NCBI GenBank assembly: GCA_036494815.1
Contig: DASXNV010000033.1
Span: 62,001 to 126,000, forward strand
Direction of reading: 5' to 3'
Length of the DNA stretch: 64,000 bases
Origin: Poindextera sp036494815
GTDB taxonomy: Bacteria; Pseudomonadota; Alphaproteobacteria; Caulobacterales; Caulobacteraceae
In this document: positions 62,044-64,000 of the stretch, piece after piece
Numbering within the stretch: position 1 is the first letter of the stretch
Layout: every line of letters starts with the position of its first letter
Notes under the pieces: generated by a model
Databases searched by the model: none
What the model was told of the DNA's origin: nothing
What the model saw: the letters and a program-made list of their open reading frames with translations, nothing else
Program-made: the position numbers and the translations under genes

Positions 62044-62417
62044 ATTGGTGGCCGTAAAACTCGGAATTCTCTCGGAACGAGCGCAGTTTGGTCCGCTCGA
62101 TGAGCCGCCAATGGATTTGACTGCTCAATAGGGTGCGACCGGCCGCGCGTCAGGCGGCTTGGTCGCGTGCTGTGGCGGCTCGGTTGTCTGCTACCGAAAC
62201 GCCGGCCTACGGGGTGTTCCGAATGTAGGGCTCGGGGAATGATGGGCCGGAGATGAGGCCTATACCATCCATCGCCTGGACTGTTTCCATATTGTACGAT
62301 TGTCGGCGAGGGAATAGCATAACCGTCGCTTCTATGAGCGCCCGAGGAAACCGCCACGGGATAACGCCTGGACCGTCAAACGCGCGGCGAGGTCTGTCGA
62401 GGGGAAGGGGCTGAGCC
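62044..62417. other. 374-bp region after the carboxylase with a gene remnant
   Basis: It contains the second carboxyltransferase tail (listed separately) and otherwise no coding frame I can support. The stretch 62262-62330 is AT-richer and may hold the promoter for the small frame at 62418. Confidence 0.4.
62172..62228 (+). pseudogene. Remnant of a second carboxyltransferase C-terminus
   Basis: In one frame it reads VAARLSATETPAYGVFRM followed by TAG, matching the end of the intact subunit (ISAALSAPIDPPNYGVFRM, stop at 62043). The DNA around the stop is also alike. The rest of the second copy is gone, which suggests a tandem duplication that decayed or a recombination event. Confidence 0.55.
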
Positions 62418-62558
62418 ATGGCTGAACCGATTGTTCGCTACGCGGAGCTGATGGACTCCCCTGAGGTCGCCCGATTAATGCTCAAGCGCCCCGAAGTCGG
62501 CAATGCGATCATCCCTCGGCTCATCTTGGCCGCGGGCGAGATGAGATTGCGGCGCTAG
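62418..62558 (+). CDS. Small hypothetical protein (46 aa)
   Basis: ATG at 62418 with GGGGAAGGGG upstream at usable spacing. The product MAEPIVRYAELMDSPEVARLM... is a short, probably helical peptide (ELMDSPEVARLMLKRPEVGNAIIPRLILAAGEMRLRR). No family recognised. Could be a real small gene or the start of a decayed one. Confidence 0.35.
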   Translation: MAEPIVRYAELMDSPEVARLMLKRPEVGNAIIPRLILAAGEMRLRR

Positions 62559-62725
62559 CCGACAATGATCGGCTCGCGCAGGCGATTGAGACGACAACCA
62601 GCTCCGGCCGGGCTCCGCGGGGCGTTATGGATCATCTGTATGATCTCTAGCATACGATATGCTGCTTGACTAAAATCGATCGATCCAGGTCTTGTGGGCG
62701 AAACGGGCATTGTTCGGAGGACGCC

Positions 62726-63616
62726 ATGGGACTTAAAGATTTCGCCCAATTCACCCTCAAGGGGTCGGACGGCGTCGCGATCGCGGCCTATCGGTCCGTT
62801 CCGGCGCGGTCGCCCAAGGCCATCATCCAGATTGCGCACGGGATGTCCGAACACTTCCGGAGATATGGCCATCTGACCGATCGGCTGAACTCCGCCGGCT
62901 ATGCGGTCTACGCCAACGATCATCGCGGTCACGGCGCTTCGTCCGCAGCCCACGGGCTGGGCGATTTCGGTCCCGGAGGTTTTCAGGCCGTGGTCGACGA
63001 CATGGCCGCGCTCACCGCAGTCGCCAAGCGTGAACTGCCCGGCCTGCCGCTGGTTCTGCTGGGGCACAGCATGGGTTCGTTCGCGGCCCAGCTCTACCTT
63101 CTTCAACATGCTGGCGAGTTGTCCGCGCTGGTCCTGACTGGGACCGCAGCCTTGGACAAGCTGCTGGAAACCTTGCTTGCCAGCGGCGGCCCCGTCACCC
63201 TGGAGCTGCTGAACGCCGGTTTCGAGCCGGGGCGAACGAAGTTCGACTGGCTGTCCCGCGACGAGGGGCAGGTGGACGCCTATGTCGACGATCCCCTCTG
63301 TGGCTTCACCCTTGAAAATAGCGCCATGGGCACAGTGTTTGGGCTGGGCGCCAGCGCGCGCCACGATCCTCGCCTTGCCCAGGTTCGCAAGGATCTGCCC
63401 ATCTACATCATCTCGGGCGAATGCGATCCGGTCGTGGGGCCGGACCAGGCGTTCGTTAAGGCGTTGATCGGCAGCTACCGGGCCCTAGGCCTGACGAACA
63501 TCCAACATCGGATCTACGCCGGCGGACGTCATGAAATGTTCAACGAGACGTGCCGGGACGAGGTCGAGGACGAACTCGTGGTCTGGCTGGACAGGGCGCT
63601 GACCGCCAACCTGTGA
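62726..63616 (+). CDS. Alpha/beta hydrolase, monoacylglycerol lipase-like
   Basis: 296 aa from the ATG at 62726, preceded by CGGAGGACG. Oxyanion IQIAHGMSEHFRRYGHLTDRLNSAGYAVYANDHRGHGAS, nucleophile Ser115 in GHSMGSFAAQLYL, acid in SGECDPVVGP, and His in AGGRHEMFNE. This is the serine aminopeptidase/monoacylglycerol lipase family. There is no signal peptide, so it is cytoplasmic. It could hydrolyse an ester form of the substrate to feed the synthetase at 56936. It has its own promoter region. Confidence 0.92.
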   Translation: MGLKDFAQFTLKGSDGVAIAAYRSVPARSPKAIIQIAHGMSEHFRRYGHLTDRLNSAGYAVYANDHRGHGASSAAHGLGDFGPGGFQAVVDDMAALTAVAKRELPGLPLVLLGHSMGSFAAQLYLLQHAGELSALVLTGTAALDKLLETLLASGGPVTLELLNAGFEPGRTKFDWLSRDEGQVDAYVDDPLCGFTLENSAMGTVFGLGASARHDPRLAQVRKDLPIYIISGECDPVVGPDQAFVKALIGSYRALGLTNIQHRIYAGGRHEMFNETCRDEVEDELVVWLDRALTANL

Positions 63617-63843
63617 CGCAAGCGCAACGGTGACCTGAGTTTGGCCTGACTTATCAGTGACAATATAGTACGCTAGTTGACAAATAGCGTAGGTATCGTA
63701 ATCCAAAAGACAATAGTCCGACCTGCTGTTTGAGCGGGCGGGACGCCTCGCGGCAACGAATTCGCGGGGTGGAAAACACAATTTCAGCGTGCTGGAATCT
63801 GAGGCGGGTGTCGCCTCTCCAGCGCTCAAATGGGGAGGAAGAT

Positions 63844-64000
63844 ATGAAGAAGCATACTTTGCTGATGTCCTGCGCCATCGGGAGCCTAGTGCTCTCGGGC
63901 CAGGCCGCGCGAGCCGCCGCCGCGGAAGCTCCCGCGCCGGCCGGGACAACCGCGAACCCCGCGGTTCTCGAGGAGGTGGTGGTCACCGCGCAGAAGCGCA
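63844..64000 (+). CDS. TonB-dependent receptor, 3' partial
   Basis: ATG at 63844 with GGGAGGAAG upstream. The visible 52 residues are a signal peptide (MKKHTLLMSCAIGSLVLSGQAARAAAA), a Pro/Ala linker and the TonB box EEVVVTAQKR. The remainder of the gene lies beyond the window. This N-terminus is typical of Caulobacterales and sphingomonad receptors. Likely a second substrate uptake receptor for the neighbouring pathway. The 227 bp before it is non-coding with an AT-rich patch near 63655-63700. Confidence 0.88.
   Translation, partial: MKKHTLLMSCAIGSLVLSGQAARAAAAEAPAPAGTTANPAVLEEVVVTAQKR

Overview
The window reads as the chromosome of a GC-rich alphaproteobacterium, most likely Caulobacterales (Phenylobacterium or Caulobacter type) or a relative. 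This is inferred from TonB-dependent receptors with the 'EVVVTA' start, a sigma/FecR/STN-receptor cluster, dense CoA-ester catabolism and multi-domain hybrid kinases. No rRNA, tRNA, CRISPR array or intact insertion sequence was seen. Gene remnants (class C beta-lactamase, AbiEii, a TonB receptor, a Fic protein, a second carboxyltransferase tail) show that the region has been rearranged.

Layout. 1-5661: a sulfur-scavenging operon (DszC/SfnC-type flavin monooxygenase, SsuD-like monooxygenase, D-2-hydroxyacid dehydrogenase, class II aldolase, SsuA-like lipoprotein, flavin reductase). 6043-8487: hybrid histidine kinase. 8654-9034: decayed beta-lactamase-family gene. 9313-10203: ArsR repressor and SRPBCC protein behind a palindromic operator. 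10466-12865: divergent aldehyde dehydrogenase and LysR regulator. 13490-26324: a 12.8-kb operon of three overlapping giant genes (1236, 969 and 2073 aa): an FN3-like scaffold, a phospholipase D-like enzyme and a long beta-rich protein. I consider this the best candidate for an undescribed system. 26956-32536: two-partner secretion pair. 33438-36625: AbiEi antitoxin whose toxin gene is cut off after about 19 codons and joined tail-to-tail to a truncated TonB receptor, followed by its FecR and ECF sigma genes.

37260-63616: a large catabolic region. The left half has a TonB receptor, aldehyde dehydrogenase, membrane protein and ferredoxin-NADP reductase; CitE-like lyase, MaoC hydratase and enoyl-CoA hydratase; a GST; and a P450 with an NTF2-like protein. 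A MarR regulator sits in the middle. The right half has an acyl-CoA dehydrogenase, three SDRs, a BKACE-type beta-keto acid cleavage enzyme, a FadB-like protein lacking its NAD domain, thiolase, acyl-CoA synthetase, and a three-subunit acyl-CoA carboxylase of the methylcrotonyl/geranyl-CoA type whose alpha subunit is split into two genes. The set suggests uptake, oxidation and CoA-dependent breakdown of a branched or isoprenoid-like substrate. Shared sequence motifs upstream of the receptor, the marR/P450 divergent pair and the acyl-CoA dehydrogenase operon suggest one MarR regulon. The window ends inside another TonB-dependent receptor gene.
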